NCBI RefSeq assembly: GCF_008245025.1
Contig: NZ_CP043426.1
Coordinates: forward strand, 1,054,001 to 1,118,000
DNA: 64,000 nt
Direction of reading: 5' to 3'
Source: Campylobacter lari subsp. concheus
Lineage (GTDB): Bacteria; Campylobacterota; Campylobacteria; Campylobacterales; Campylobacteraceae
Of this stretch, positions 56,705 to 64,000 are shown piece by piece (within the stretch, counting starts at the first letter, position 1; each line of letters begins with the position of its first letter). The translations under genes and the position numbers were made by a program. The notes below the pieces were generated by a model, which worked only from the letters and a program-made list of their open reading frames with translations, ran no database searches and was not told where the DNA came from.

Positions 56705-58069
56705 ATGAATTCTTCATTATTATGTGATTTTTACGAACTAAGTATGGCTTATGCTTATTTTAAACAAAATATGTATAAGCAAATTGTTTATTTTGAAGTT
56801 TTTTTTAGAAAAACTCCTGATAATGCTTCTTATGCTGTTTTTTGTGGATTAGAACAAATCATAAATCATATTAATCATTTTTCTTTCTCTAAAGATGACA
56901 TAGATTTTTTAAAAAATACTAAAAAATTTGATGGTGATTTTTTAAACTACCTTTCAACTTTAAAATTTAGTGGTGATATACTATGCGTTAAAGAAGGTGA
57001 ATGTGTTTTTGCTAATACTCCTTTAATGATCATTAAAGCACCTATAGTAGAAGCTTTATTGTTAGAAACTTTTATACTTTTAACCCTAAATCATCAATGT
57101 CTAATTGCCACTAAAGCCAGTAGAATTACTCAAATTGCAAAAGAAAAATTGCTTTTAGAATTTGGCTCTCGCAGAGCCCATGGAGAAAGTGCGGCTTTAA
57201 ATGGTGCTAGAGCTGCTTTTATAGGTGGTTTTCATGCAAGCGCTTGTACTTTAGCTGGGAAAAAATTTAACATTCCTATTAGTGGGACCATGTCTCATGC
57301 TTGGGTGCAAATATTTGATGATGAGTTAAGTGCTTTTAAAGCATATTGTCAAATTTATAAAGATAGTATAAGTCTTTTGATTGACACTTATGATTATAAA
57401 AAAGGTATTGAAAATGCTATTTTAGTTTTTAATGAGTTAAATGCGCAAGATTCTATGCGAAATTATTCTATCCGTATTGATTCAGGAGACTTACTTAAAA
57501 TCTCTAAATATATTAGAAAAAAACTAGATCTTGCTGGCTTAACAAAATGCAAAATCATAGCTAGTAATGCTTTAGATGAATTTATCATAGAAAAATTACT
57601 AAAAAACAAAGCCCCAATCGATGCTTTTGGTATTGGAGAAAAGCTTATTACTTCAGCAAGTTCACCTATTTTTGGAGCTGTTTATAAGCTTGTTGCATTA
57701 GAAAAAAACAATCAAATCATCCCTAAAATCAAAATCAGTGCAAGCTCAAGCAAGACAACCTTGCCACATTTTAAAAAACTTATAAGGTATTATAAAAACA
57801 ATAAAGCAAGTTTTGATATCTTATATACACATGATGAAAATATCAAAAATTACCAAGGTTATACATATAAAAATTTACATGAACTTATTTTTAAAGATGG
57901 AAAATTAATCTACGAGCTTCCTAACTTAAAAAATATTCGAGAGTATCATAAAAAAAGTGTTGATAGTTTGGATCTTAAACTAAAAAAACTTCAAAATCCA
58001 AGTATTTATAAAGTAAAAATTTCTAAAAAATTACAAAATATGCAAAAAACTTACTTAGAAAAAAATTAA
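56705..58069 (+). CDS. pncB: Nicotinate phosphoribosyltransferase
   Basis: The 454-residue enzyme makes nicotinate mononucleotide from nicotinate and PRPP. Visible markers are F-G-S-R-R-A-H near residue 157, G-T-M-S-H-A near 196 with the catalytic His, I-R-I-D-S-G-D, and F-G-I-G-E-K-L. It begins 21 bases after ftsZ without an obvious promoter, so it probably rides on the division operon. It shares 4 bp with the convergent ispG end. Confidence 0.92.
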   Translation: MNSSLLCDFYELSMAYAYFKQNMYKQIVYFEVFFRKTPDNASYAVFCGLEQIINHINHFSFSKDDIDFLKNTKKFDGDFLNYLSTLKFSGDILCVKEGECVFANTPLMIIKAPIVEALLLETFILLTLNHQCLIATKASRITQIAKEKLLLEFGSRRAHGESAALNGARAAFIGGFHASACTLAGKKFNIPISGTMSHAWVQIFDDELSAFKAYCQIYKDSISLLIDTYDYKKGIENAILVFNELNAQDSMRNYSIRIDSGDLLKISKYIRKKLDLAGLTKCKIIASNALDEFIIEKLLKNKAPIDAFGIGEKLITSASSPIFGAVYKLVALEKNNQIIPKIKISASSSKTTLPHFKKLIRYYKNNKASFDILYTHDENIKNYQGYTYKNLHELIFKDGKLIYELPNLKNIREYHKKSVDSLDLKLKKLQNPSIYKVKISKKLQNMQKTYLEKN

Positions 58070-59139
58070 TCTTTTTCTCTAAGTTTTACCTCATCTTCTA
58101 CTTCAAGTAAAAATCTATCTACAAGCTCATCTTCTTTTAATTTGGCCACTACTTCGCCATGTCTTATAACTAAACCTTGATTTTTTCCAAAAGCAATCGC
58201 CACATCAGCACCCTTAGCCTCACCCAAAGCATTTACAACACAACCCATAACACTTATATTTAATGGTTCTTTTATATGTTTAGTTTTTTCTTCTACTATT
58301 TTAATCGCTTTAATCAAATCACTTTGAATTCTTCCACAAGTTGGGCATGAGATGATATTTACTCCACTTTTTTGCACTCCACTATCTTGCAAAATAGCCC
58401 TTGCTACTTTAATCTCTTCTTCAAGCTCCCCTGTCATAGAAACTCTCATTGTATCGCCTATACCTTTTAAAAGCAAATTTCCCAAAGCAATCGAGCTTTT
58501 AACCGTGCTATGAAATTTAGTTCCTGCTTCAGTAACTCCTAAATGAAACGGATAATCACAAAGTGGTCTTAGAGCTTCATAAGCTTTTATGGTATTTTGC
58601 ACATCTGAAGTTTTCATAGAAATTTTAATATCAAAAAAGTCTAAATCTTCTAGTAATTTTATATTATATAAAGCACTCTCAAGCATAGCCTCTATATTAT
58701 AACCATATTTATCGCTAAATTGCTTTTCTATAGAACCATGATTTACCCCTATTCTAATAGGAATTTTTCTTTGTTTACAAGCTTGCACCACTTCTTTTAT
58801 ATTTTCTTTTGAGCCTATATTTCCTGGGTTAATTCTCACCCCATCGATAAATTCAGCACAAAAGACTGCTAGCTTGTGATTAAAATGTATATCCACTATT
58901 AAAGGTAAGGGGCTTTTTGCTTTAATTTCTTTTAAAGCTCTTGCATCTGCCATATCCAAACAAGCTAAACGCACTATATTTGCACCAGCAAAATAAAGTC
59001 TATTAAGCTGCTCTAAACAACCTTCAATATCTCTTGTTTTAGTAAAAAGCATGGATTGCACTGAAATAGGAGCATCACTACCTATTAAAACATCGCCCAC
59101 TTTTATTTGTCTTGTTTTGTATCTTGTCATTAAAATCAC
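58066..59139 (-). CDS. ispG: 4-hydroxy-3-methylbut-2-enyl diphosphate synthase
   Basis: The 357-residue enzyme of the MEP isoprenoid pathway has the N-terminal barrel (V-Q-S-M, then R-I-N-P-G-N-I-G) and the C-terminal 4Fe-4S site (S-C-P-T-C-G-R, then M-G-C-V-V-N). All three cluster cysteines are present. It is transcribed away from the pseudogene and towards pncB. Confidence 0.97.
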   Translation of the reverse strand: MILMTRYKTRQIKVGDVLIGSDAPISVQSMLFTKTRDIEGCLEQLNRLYFAGANIVRLACLDMADARALKEIKAKSPLPLIVDIHFNHKLAVFCAEFIDGVRINPGNIGSKENIKEVVQACKQRKIPIRIGVNHGSIEKQFSDKYGYNIEAMLESALYNIKLLEDLDFFDIKISMKTSDVQNTIKAYEALRPLCDYPFHLGVTEAGTKFHSTVKSSIALGNLLLKGIGDTMRVSMTGELEEEIKVARAILQDSGVQKSGVNIISCPTCGRIQSDLIKAIKIVEEKTKHIKEPLNISVMGCVVNALGEAKGADVAIAFGKNQGLVIRHGEVVAKLKEDELVDRFLLEVEDEVKLREKD

Positions 59140-59155
59140 TCTAAAAATATTTTTA

Positions 59156-59161
59156 TATAAT
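59156..59161 (+). promoter_or_regulatory. -10 of the DUF2972 pseudogene
   Basis: TATAAT 37 bases before the ATG at 59198, with CAAGG as ribosome site. The promoter appears intact although the gene is broken. Confidence 0.45.
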
Positions 59162-59197
59162 TTTAATAATTTAATCTAAAAATATCAAGGATTTAAT

Positions 59198-60486
59198 ATG
59201 GAAAATTTAATTAATTTTTATCAGCTCATTTAGATAGTAGAAAAGCAAATTTTTTATTAAATTCACTCAAAACTAATCAAGATTATTTTTTTCAAAAATT
59301 TATCCTAGATAATATAAATCATATTACAACTTGGCTTAATAGTGACGATTTTAAGCAATATGAAAATAATACTTATCCACCATTAGTAAATCCAAAAAAT
59401 ATCGATATAGAACCTAGTGATTATTGTGCGGAACTTGCTTGGAAATTAAACATACCTCTAGAAAATGCTAAATTTATCTATATTTCCCCTCATGGTGTTG
59501 GTGCCGCTGCTTTTTTAACATTACTCAATGAAGCATGCAATGTTTATTGCCCTGCTTCTTGGATACTTCCAAACAACGGATATTGCAGATATAATTTAAA
59601 CTTTAAATCACTTCTTCAATACTCTCAAACAGCTATTAATATATCTGAGACAAATATTTTAGATTTGGATAAATATTTAAATTTAATTGATTGTAATATA
59701 CCCATACTAATTCAAACACGAGATCCTATATCTTTATTAAAACATTCGTATGGAAGAGATTGGAGTAAAGTTCAAAGAAATTATAATCAAAATTTTAACT
59801 TAAATTTTAACTACCAAGAATATATCAATTTTTTAAAACCAAACAAAACTTATATGAAAGATGATTTTGAAAATTTATTAGAAAATACTTTTATAATGCA
59901 TACTCTACTTAATAAAATTAATGCAAACAATATTACTTATATAGATATGTGCGATTTAGACAAAAAAAAGCTTATGATACTTTTATTAACTTGGCAAATA
60001 AATTTGATTTTACCCCCCCCCATAATGATGAAAATCTTTTTAAAAGAAAAGAATTTAGAGGTTATATAAAATATTTACTTCCTTTAATTTTTCAAGTAGA
60101 TTATGAAATAAAATTAATTATCAATAGATATCATATAAACAACGAACAAATAAATATTTTTCCTATATTAGCAATAATGATCTTAAAAACAATACTGGCT
60201 TTTATATCGATAAAAATAAAATATCTAAATTTTTAAATCATAAAAATTATGCAAAAATCAAACAATATTTATCTAATTTTTTAGATGCAATCAAAGATAT
60301 TGTTGACTACACAGAAGCAAATCTTATGAAAGAAGATGAAGTATTAGACTATCTCAAGAAAAACAAAACAGCAAGGTTGAAACTCAAAGATATATTGATA
60401 AAGAACTGATACATATTAAAAATTTCCGCCCTGATATTGTGAAATCATGGAAATATTATCAAGAATTTGAAAAATTCTTTAGCTAA
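59198..60486 (+). pseudogene. Broken DUF2972/CipA-like gene with a remnant poly-C tract
   Basis: A coherent protein of about 430 residues can be read only by crossing four single-base losses. They are in the T run at 59215-59219, in the A8 run at 59962-59969, near 60163-60168 and near 60351-60354. Joined pieces include A-E-L-A-W-K-L-N-I-P-L, Y-I-S-P-H-G-V-G, I-Q-T-R-D-P and F-R-P-D-I-V-K-S-W, which look like DUF2972 surface/glycosylation-type proteins of Campylobacter. In C. jejuni, cipA (Cj0685c, phase-variable) lies at this place between ispG and priA. The reading ends at TAA 60484-60486, overlapping priA. Confidence 0.8.
60013..60021 (+). repeat. poly-C tract (C9) in the pseudogene
   Basis: Nine consecutive Cs on the coding strand inside the DUF2972 remnant. 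At nine Cs the frame entering from the repaired A run passes correctly to P-P-H-N-D-E-N-L-F, so this tract is not one of the breaking sites. Confidence 0.85.
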
Positions 60487-62323
60487 AATCAACCGGATCT
60501 ATATCGCAAGTAATATTTTTAAAATTTAAAGCAAAATGCTCAAATTTTACAAGCTCTTGATGGGTTTTAGCACGTAACAATACATAAAAACGCCATTTTT
60601 TATTTAGCATTTCAATGCCACAAGCACCATGACCTACTAATTGCACTTGTTTTAATTCTTGAACTTTATTAGCTATAAATTCACACAAATTTAAAGCTTT
60701 ATTTTTATCTTCATCTTCAATAATCAGCCTTAAAAGTCTTTTAAATGGAGGATAAAGCTCATTTCTAGCATTTAATTCATCTTTTAAAAAGCTATCATAA
60801 TCTTGTATATATTTTTCAAAAAAAGATCTATTCTTAGTTTGTAAAAGCACCCTACCCTCGCCCTTACGACCTGCACGACCTGCTACTTGCATAGCAAGAG
60901 CTAAAGTCTCTTCCAAAGCTTTAAAATTAGGTCTAAATAAATACTCATCAAGCCCCAAAATCACACTCAAATCCACATTGTGATAATCATGTCCTTTAGC
61001 AAGCATAGAAGTACCTACTAAGATATCAATTTTTTCTTGATTAAAATCTTTTAAAATCATATCAAGCTTTTTTACACTGCTAACCTCATCGCTATCGAAT
61101 CTTTTTATGATAGGATTAAACTCGGCTAATTCTTTTTCTAAAAGTTCACAAAGCTCTGCTGTACCTATTTTTTTAGCTTCGAGCATAGCTCCATTACATG
61201 TTGGGCAAGTTTGATCAATTTCTTTAGTGAAATTACAATAATGGCATTTTAATGCATTTTTGTTTTTGTGTAAACTCAAAGCAATAGAACAAAAAGGACA
61301 TTTAATAGTATTAGCACATTCTTTGCATAAAATTTGTCTAAAATTTGCCCTTGTAGGTAAAAACACCACGACTTGCTTTTTATTTCTTAAGCTAATTTTT
61401 AATTCTAAAAGTAATTTTGGCGAAATACTAAGCTCACTCTCATCGTACAAAAACTGCTTTTTACTTTCAAAGAAAGTTCCTTTAAGCCTAAAACAAGGAT
61501 GCTTATAAAAACTCACAACACTTGGAGTAGCCGAGCCTAAAAGAACTTTTATATGCATTTTTTTTGCTACAAATAAAGCCAAATCTCTTGCATTGATTTT
61601 TGGATTATTAGAAGCTTTATAAGAATTATCATGCTCTTCATCAATAATAATCAAACCTAAATTCTTAAAAGGTAAAAACAAAGCCGACCTAGCTCCCACC
61701 ACTAAAAGAGCTTTTGAATTTACCAAATCTTGCAAATATTCTTGCTTTTTTTTCTTAGTAATTTTAGAATGCCACAAAAAAAAATGCTCACCAAAATACA
61801 CTTTTAATCTTTTTTGCATTTGCGGAGTTAGAGCGATTTCTGGCATTAAAAGCAAAACCTGCTTTCCTTGCTCTAGATATTCTTTTATCAAGCTAATATA
61901 AATTTCAGTTTTACCACTTCCTGTATCACCAAATAGCAAACTAGTTTGTTTGGTTTTTATAAATTCCAAAGCCTCTTGTTGATTTTTACTTAAGCTAGGT
62001 ACTTTTTCTATATGAATCTTTTCATTTTTATACTCTTTAATACTTTCAAACTTACCCAAAACAAAAGCTATTTTACTAGCATAATAATAAGCAATAAATT
62101 GAGCAAGTTCGTATTGGTATTGCGTTAGTTTAAAACCTGTTTTTTTCTTTATAGCTTGGGTTTTAAAATCAGGTTTTAAACATTTTTGTAAAATTATAGC
62201 TTTGAGATTTTTTTTCCTTGCAAGATCAACTACCACCTCATCTAAAATTTCAAATTCTTCCTCACTTTCATAAGTTAAGATATCTAAATAATATCCTTTA
62301 ATAGCAAGTTGATAAAAATTCAA
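60479..62323 (-). CDS. priA: Primosomal helicase PriA
   Basis: The 614-residue replication restart helicase has Walker A G-D-T-G-S-G-K-T near residue 135, D-E-E-H Walker B, and the Cys-rich zinc region (C-K-E-C, C-P-F-C, C-H-Y-C, C-P-T-C) at about 325-375. Helicase motifs A-G-R-A-G-R-K-G-E-G close the core. It is shorter than E. coli PriA (about 730), with a reduced N-terminal DNA-binding part, as usual in Campylobacterota. It overlaps the pseudopilin gene by 4 bp. Confidence 0.95.
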   Translation of the reverse strand: MNFYQLAIKGYYLDILTYESEEEFEILDEVVVDLARKKNLKAIILQKCLKPDFKTQAIKKKTGFKLTQYQYELAQFIAYYYASKIAFVLGKFESIKEYKNEKIHIEKVPSLSKNQQEALEFIKTKQTSLLFGDTGSGKTEIYISLIKEYLEQGKQVLLLMPEIALTPQMQKRLKVYFGEHFFLWHSKITKKKKQEYLQDLVNSKALLVVGARSALFLPFKNLGLIIIDEEHDNSYKASNNPKINARDLALFVAKKMHIKVLLGSATPSVVSFYKHPCFRLKGTFFESKKQFLYDESELSISPKLLLELKISLRNKKQVVVFLPTRANFRQILCKECANTIKCPFCSIALSLHKNKNALKCHYCNFTKEIDQTCPTCNGAMLEAKKIGTAELCELLEKELAEFNPIIKRFDSDEVSSVKKLDMILKDFNQEKIDILVGTSMLAKGHDYHNVDLSVILGLDEYLFRPNFKALEETLALAMQVAGRAGRKGEGRVLLQTKNRSFFEKYIQDYDSFLKDELNARNELYPPFKRLLRLIIEDEDKNKALNLCEFIANKVQELKQVQLVGHGACGIEMLNKKWRFYVLLRAKTHQELVKFEHFALNFKNITCDIDPVDFS

Positions 62324-62790
62324 AACCCATAATCCTTACAATTTAAACTCACACATTCTAAAAAAACTTTTTCACTATTATAAGAAAAATCTATGTAATT
62401 TTTAGTATTTATGAAAAATCTATATTGAGTATTTGCTATTTTCATCCACGATTTTTTAGATGAAATGATTGGTTTTTCTAAAACACTATAGGTGCATTGT
62501 TCTGTATTTTTATGATTTTGAGAATGAGAACATACAAATAATTTTTGATTTTCGCTATTTATTAAAGCCTCATCTAAAATAGTCGGAAAATCTTTACTTT
62601 CTTTAAATAAAAACTGATTTCTAAGTAAAGACAAAGAAGCATTGATAAGTTCCACCTCACTTTTTACTTGAATGAGTTTAGCATCGTTTTTTCCAAAAGA
62701 AAAATACGGATAAGCAATTACGCTAAGAATAGCAATAATCATCATACAAAAAACAAGCTCTATCAAAGTAAAAGCTTTTTTTATTTGCAT
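62320..62790 (-). CDS. Type II/IV pseudopilin-like protein
   Basis: The 156-residue protein has a prepilin leader K-K-A then F-T-L-I-E-L-V. The cleavage residue at -1 is Ala instead of Gly, the methylated Phe is +1 and Glu is at +5. A 20-residue hydrophobic helix follows, then a globular part with three to four cysteines. Such pseudopilins in Campylobacter belong to the DNA-uptake (cts) machinery. It is one base from the ZapA-like gene and overlaps priA. Confidence 0.85.
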   Translation of the reverse strand: MQIKKAFTLIELVFCMMIIAILSVIAYPYFSFGKNDAKLIQVKSEVELINASLSLLRNQFLFKESKDFPTILDEALINSENQKLFVCSHSQNHKNTEQCTYSVLEKPIISSKKSWMKIANTQYRFFINTKNYIDFSYNSEKVFLECVSLNCKDYGF

Positions 62791-63030
62791 TTATTTTATT
62801 TCTTTATCGATAGTATTGATAAGTTTATTGAGTTCTTTTTTTAAGATATAGTTTTCGTAGCTAAGTTTTACAAAAGCATTAATGAAATTTGCAAGCTCTA
62901 TCTTGCCTGTACCTCCAGAAATTAAAGCAATTTCATCTTCAAGATGATTTGCAAATTCATTACTGCATGTTACAACAAAGTCTTTTGCATAGACATTAAT
63001 TGTAACTTTTCTTTGGTTATTGTTTGCCAA
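62791..63030 (-). CDS. Small ZapA-like protein
   Basis: The 79-residue protein begins with a ZapA-type beta segment (K-V-T-I-N-V-Y-A-K-D-F-V-V-T-C) and ends in a helix (L-K-K-E-L-N-K-L-I-N-T-I). This resembles ZapA, an FtsZ bundler, but the similarity is short and I read it by eye only. It overlaps the coiled-coil gene by 14 bp. Confidence 0.5.
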   Translation of the reverse strand: MANNNQRKVTINVYAKDFVVTCSNEFANHLEDEIALISGGTGKIELANFINAFVKLSYENYILKKELNKLINTIDKEIK

Positions 63031-63250
63031 GAACTGCCTCTATTTTTTTGATCACATCTTCGCTTTCAATATTTTTATTTTTAAGTTCTTCTTCTAAACG
63101 TGCGATTTGATTATTTTTAGCTTCATTTTGTGCTTTTACACTCACTAATTCATTTCTTAAATTTTCATTTATTTCACATACTTCATTATATTTAGCCAAA
63201 AGCTCATTTACTTTATCTGTCATTGTGTTGATTATTCTTTCATCATACAT
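63017..63250 (-). CDS. Small coiled-coil protein
   Basis: The 77-residue protein is almost entirely helical with a heptad pattern (N-E-L-L-A-K-Y-N-E-V, then Q-I-A-R-L-E-E-E-L-K). ZapB-like proteins look like this, but composition alone cannot identify them. The gene is first in the operon with the ZapA-like gene, pseudopilin and priA. AAAGG precedes the ATG by ten bases. Confidence 0.65.
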   Translation of the reverse strand: MYDERIINTMTDKVNELLAKYNEVCEINENLRNELVSVKAQNEAKNNQIARLEEELKNKNIESEDVIKKIEAVLGKQ

Positions 63251-63371
63251 ATTTTCTTGCCTTTATTGATTTTATATTTAGAATATTTTAAACACATAAT
63301 TGTAACAAAAAAAAATTTAATTTTGCATAGCTTTTTATTTTAAAATTTAAATTTTTACAAAAAATTTTGTG

Positions 63372-63377
63372 TAAAAT
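63372..63377 (+). promoter_or_regulatory. -10 of uvrB
   Basis: TAAAAT preceded by TGTG (extended -10), 28 bases before the uvrB ATG. GTTAGGAAA serves as ribosome site. Confidence 0.5.
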
Positions 63378-63404
63378 TAACAAAAATACAAGTTAGGAAA
63401 ATTT

Positions 63405-64000
63405 ATGTTTGAACTTACTAGTGATTTTAAGCCAAGTCCTGATCAAAAACAAGCCATTGATGGTATAGTAAAAAGCATTCAAGCAGGCAATAAATACCAA
63501 ACCTTGCTAGGTGTTACAGGCAGTGGAAAAACTTTCACTATGGCAAATATCATTAAAAACTTAAACATACCCACTCTTATCATGAGTCACAATAAAAGCT
63601 TATGTGCACAACTTTATAGTGAATTTAAAGGCTTTTTTGCAAATAATCATGTGGAGTATTTTATAAGCTATTATGATTATTATCAACCCGAGGCTTATAT
63701 ACCAAGAACGGATGTTTTTATAGAAAAAGATAGCTCTACTAATGAAGATTTAGAAAGATTAAGACTAAGCGCAAGTGCTTCGCTTTTAAGTTATGAAGAT
63801 GTTATTTGTATAGCTAGTGTTTCAGCAAATTATGGTTTAGGAAATCCAAGTGAGTATGTGGGTATGGTTTTAATTTTAGAACTAAATATGCAAATTTCAC
63901 AAAAAGAACTTTTAAAAAAACTTGTAGATATGGGCTATAAACGCAATGATAATTTCTTTGATAGGGCTGATTTTAGAGTAAATGGAGATATAGTAGATAT
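63405..64000 (+). CDS. uvrB: UvrABC system protein B (partial, N-terminal third)
   Basis: About 198 codons are in the window and the rest runs off the right edge. The reading starts M-F-E-L-T-S-D-F, shows Walker [10 protein letters not shown] near residue 40, then S-H-N-K and the beta-hairpin region [10 protein letters not shown] near 93 that opens damaged DNA. UvrB is the damage-verifying subunit of nucleotide excision repair. It is divergent from the ZapA-like/pseudopilin operon. Confidence 0.96.
   Translation, partial: MFELTSDFKPSPDQKQAIDGIVKSIQAGNKYQTLLGVTGSGKTFTMANIIKNLNIPTLIMSHNKSLCAQLYSEFKGFFANNHVEYFISYYDYYQPEAYIPRTDVFIEKDSSTNEDLERLRLSASASLLSYEDVICIASVSANYGLGNPSEYVGMVLILELNMQISQKELLKKLVDMGYKRNDNFFDRADFRVNGDIVD

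Noticed and set aside
58050-58090. Possible bidirectional terminator between pncB and ispG
   Set aside because: The arms (TTAGAAAAA against TTTTTCTCTAA) pair only with a bulge and lack GC, so it is no better than the AT-rich background.

Overview
The window reads as the chromosome of a Campylobacter of the C. lari group. The DNA is very AT-rich, nearly every gene is packed into overlapping head-to-tail operons, and three long G/C homopolymer tracts of the phase-variation type are present. From memory of C. jejuni, several blocks keep that order: flgQ-flgP-gyrA-ctsW-mapA; thiE-thiH-thiG-thiF-thiS, dapE, lysE-like, sir2, mutS2, murC; guaB-gatA-ileS; the FTR1/P19 iron locus; and uvrB through priA to ispG. 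The species cannot be fixed from reading alone. No rRNA, tRNA, CRISPR array or insertion sequence was seen.

Layout. (a) 1-4.9 kb, minus strand: flagellar disk genes flgQ (partial) and flgP behind a sigma-54 promoter, then gyrA, ctsW and mapA. (b) 4.9-6.3 kb, plus strand: a DASS/SLC13 anion transporter, closed by a perfect inverted repeat that overlaps the stop of thiE. (c) 6.2-20.5 kb, minus strand: thiamine genes thiE-thiS, a three-gene restriction-modification-like cassette (HsdS, AlbA_2/Schlafen-type protein, nuclease-methyltransferase fusion) sitting between thiS and dapE, then dapE, a LysE exporter, a sirtuin, mutS2 and murC. (d) 20.6-29.2 kb, minus strand: an LtaS-like membrane phosphotransferase switched off by a G9 tract, a nitrilase-fold protein without its catalytic residues, xseB, guaB, gatA, a 35-residue membrane protein and ileS. 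(e) 29.3-30.4 kb, plus strand: a CinA-domain protein.

(f) 30.4-37.8 kb, minus strand: a surface-protein locus of three genes. They are a phase-variable autotransporter-like passenger with no beta-barrel, a two-partner-secretion (TPS) exoprotein, and its FhaC/ShlB-type transporter. (g) 38-46 kb, minus strand: a Fur-box-headed iron locus with an FTR1 permease, P19, an Fe-S/YHS membrane protein, two MacB-type permeases, their ATPase and two thioredoxin-fold lipoproteins. (h) 46-52 kb: a dicarboxylate/amino-acid symporter, a class IV aminotransferase, a GT90-like glycosyltransferase, a small membrane protein, an FtsL-like protein and rsmH.

(i) 52-59 kb: a class II aldolase-like protein without its zinc ligands, ppiD, ftsA, ftsZ, a nicotinate phosphoribosyltransferase and ispG. 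(j) 59.2-64 kb: a DUF2972/CipA-like pseudogene with four single-base frameshifts, priA, a pseudopilin, two small ZapA/coiled-coil proteins and the start of uvrB.

The best candidates for something new are the restriction cassette wired by start-stop overlap into the dapE-thi operon, and the phase-variable surface operon that joins an orphan passenger to a TPS pair.
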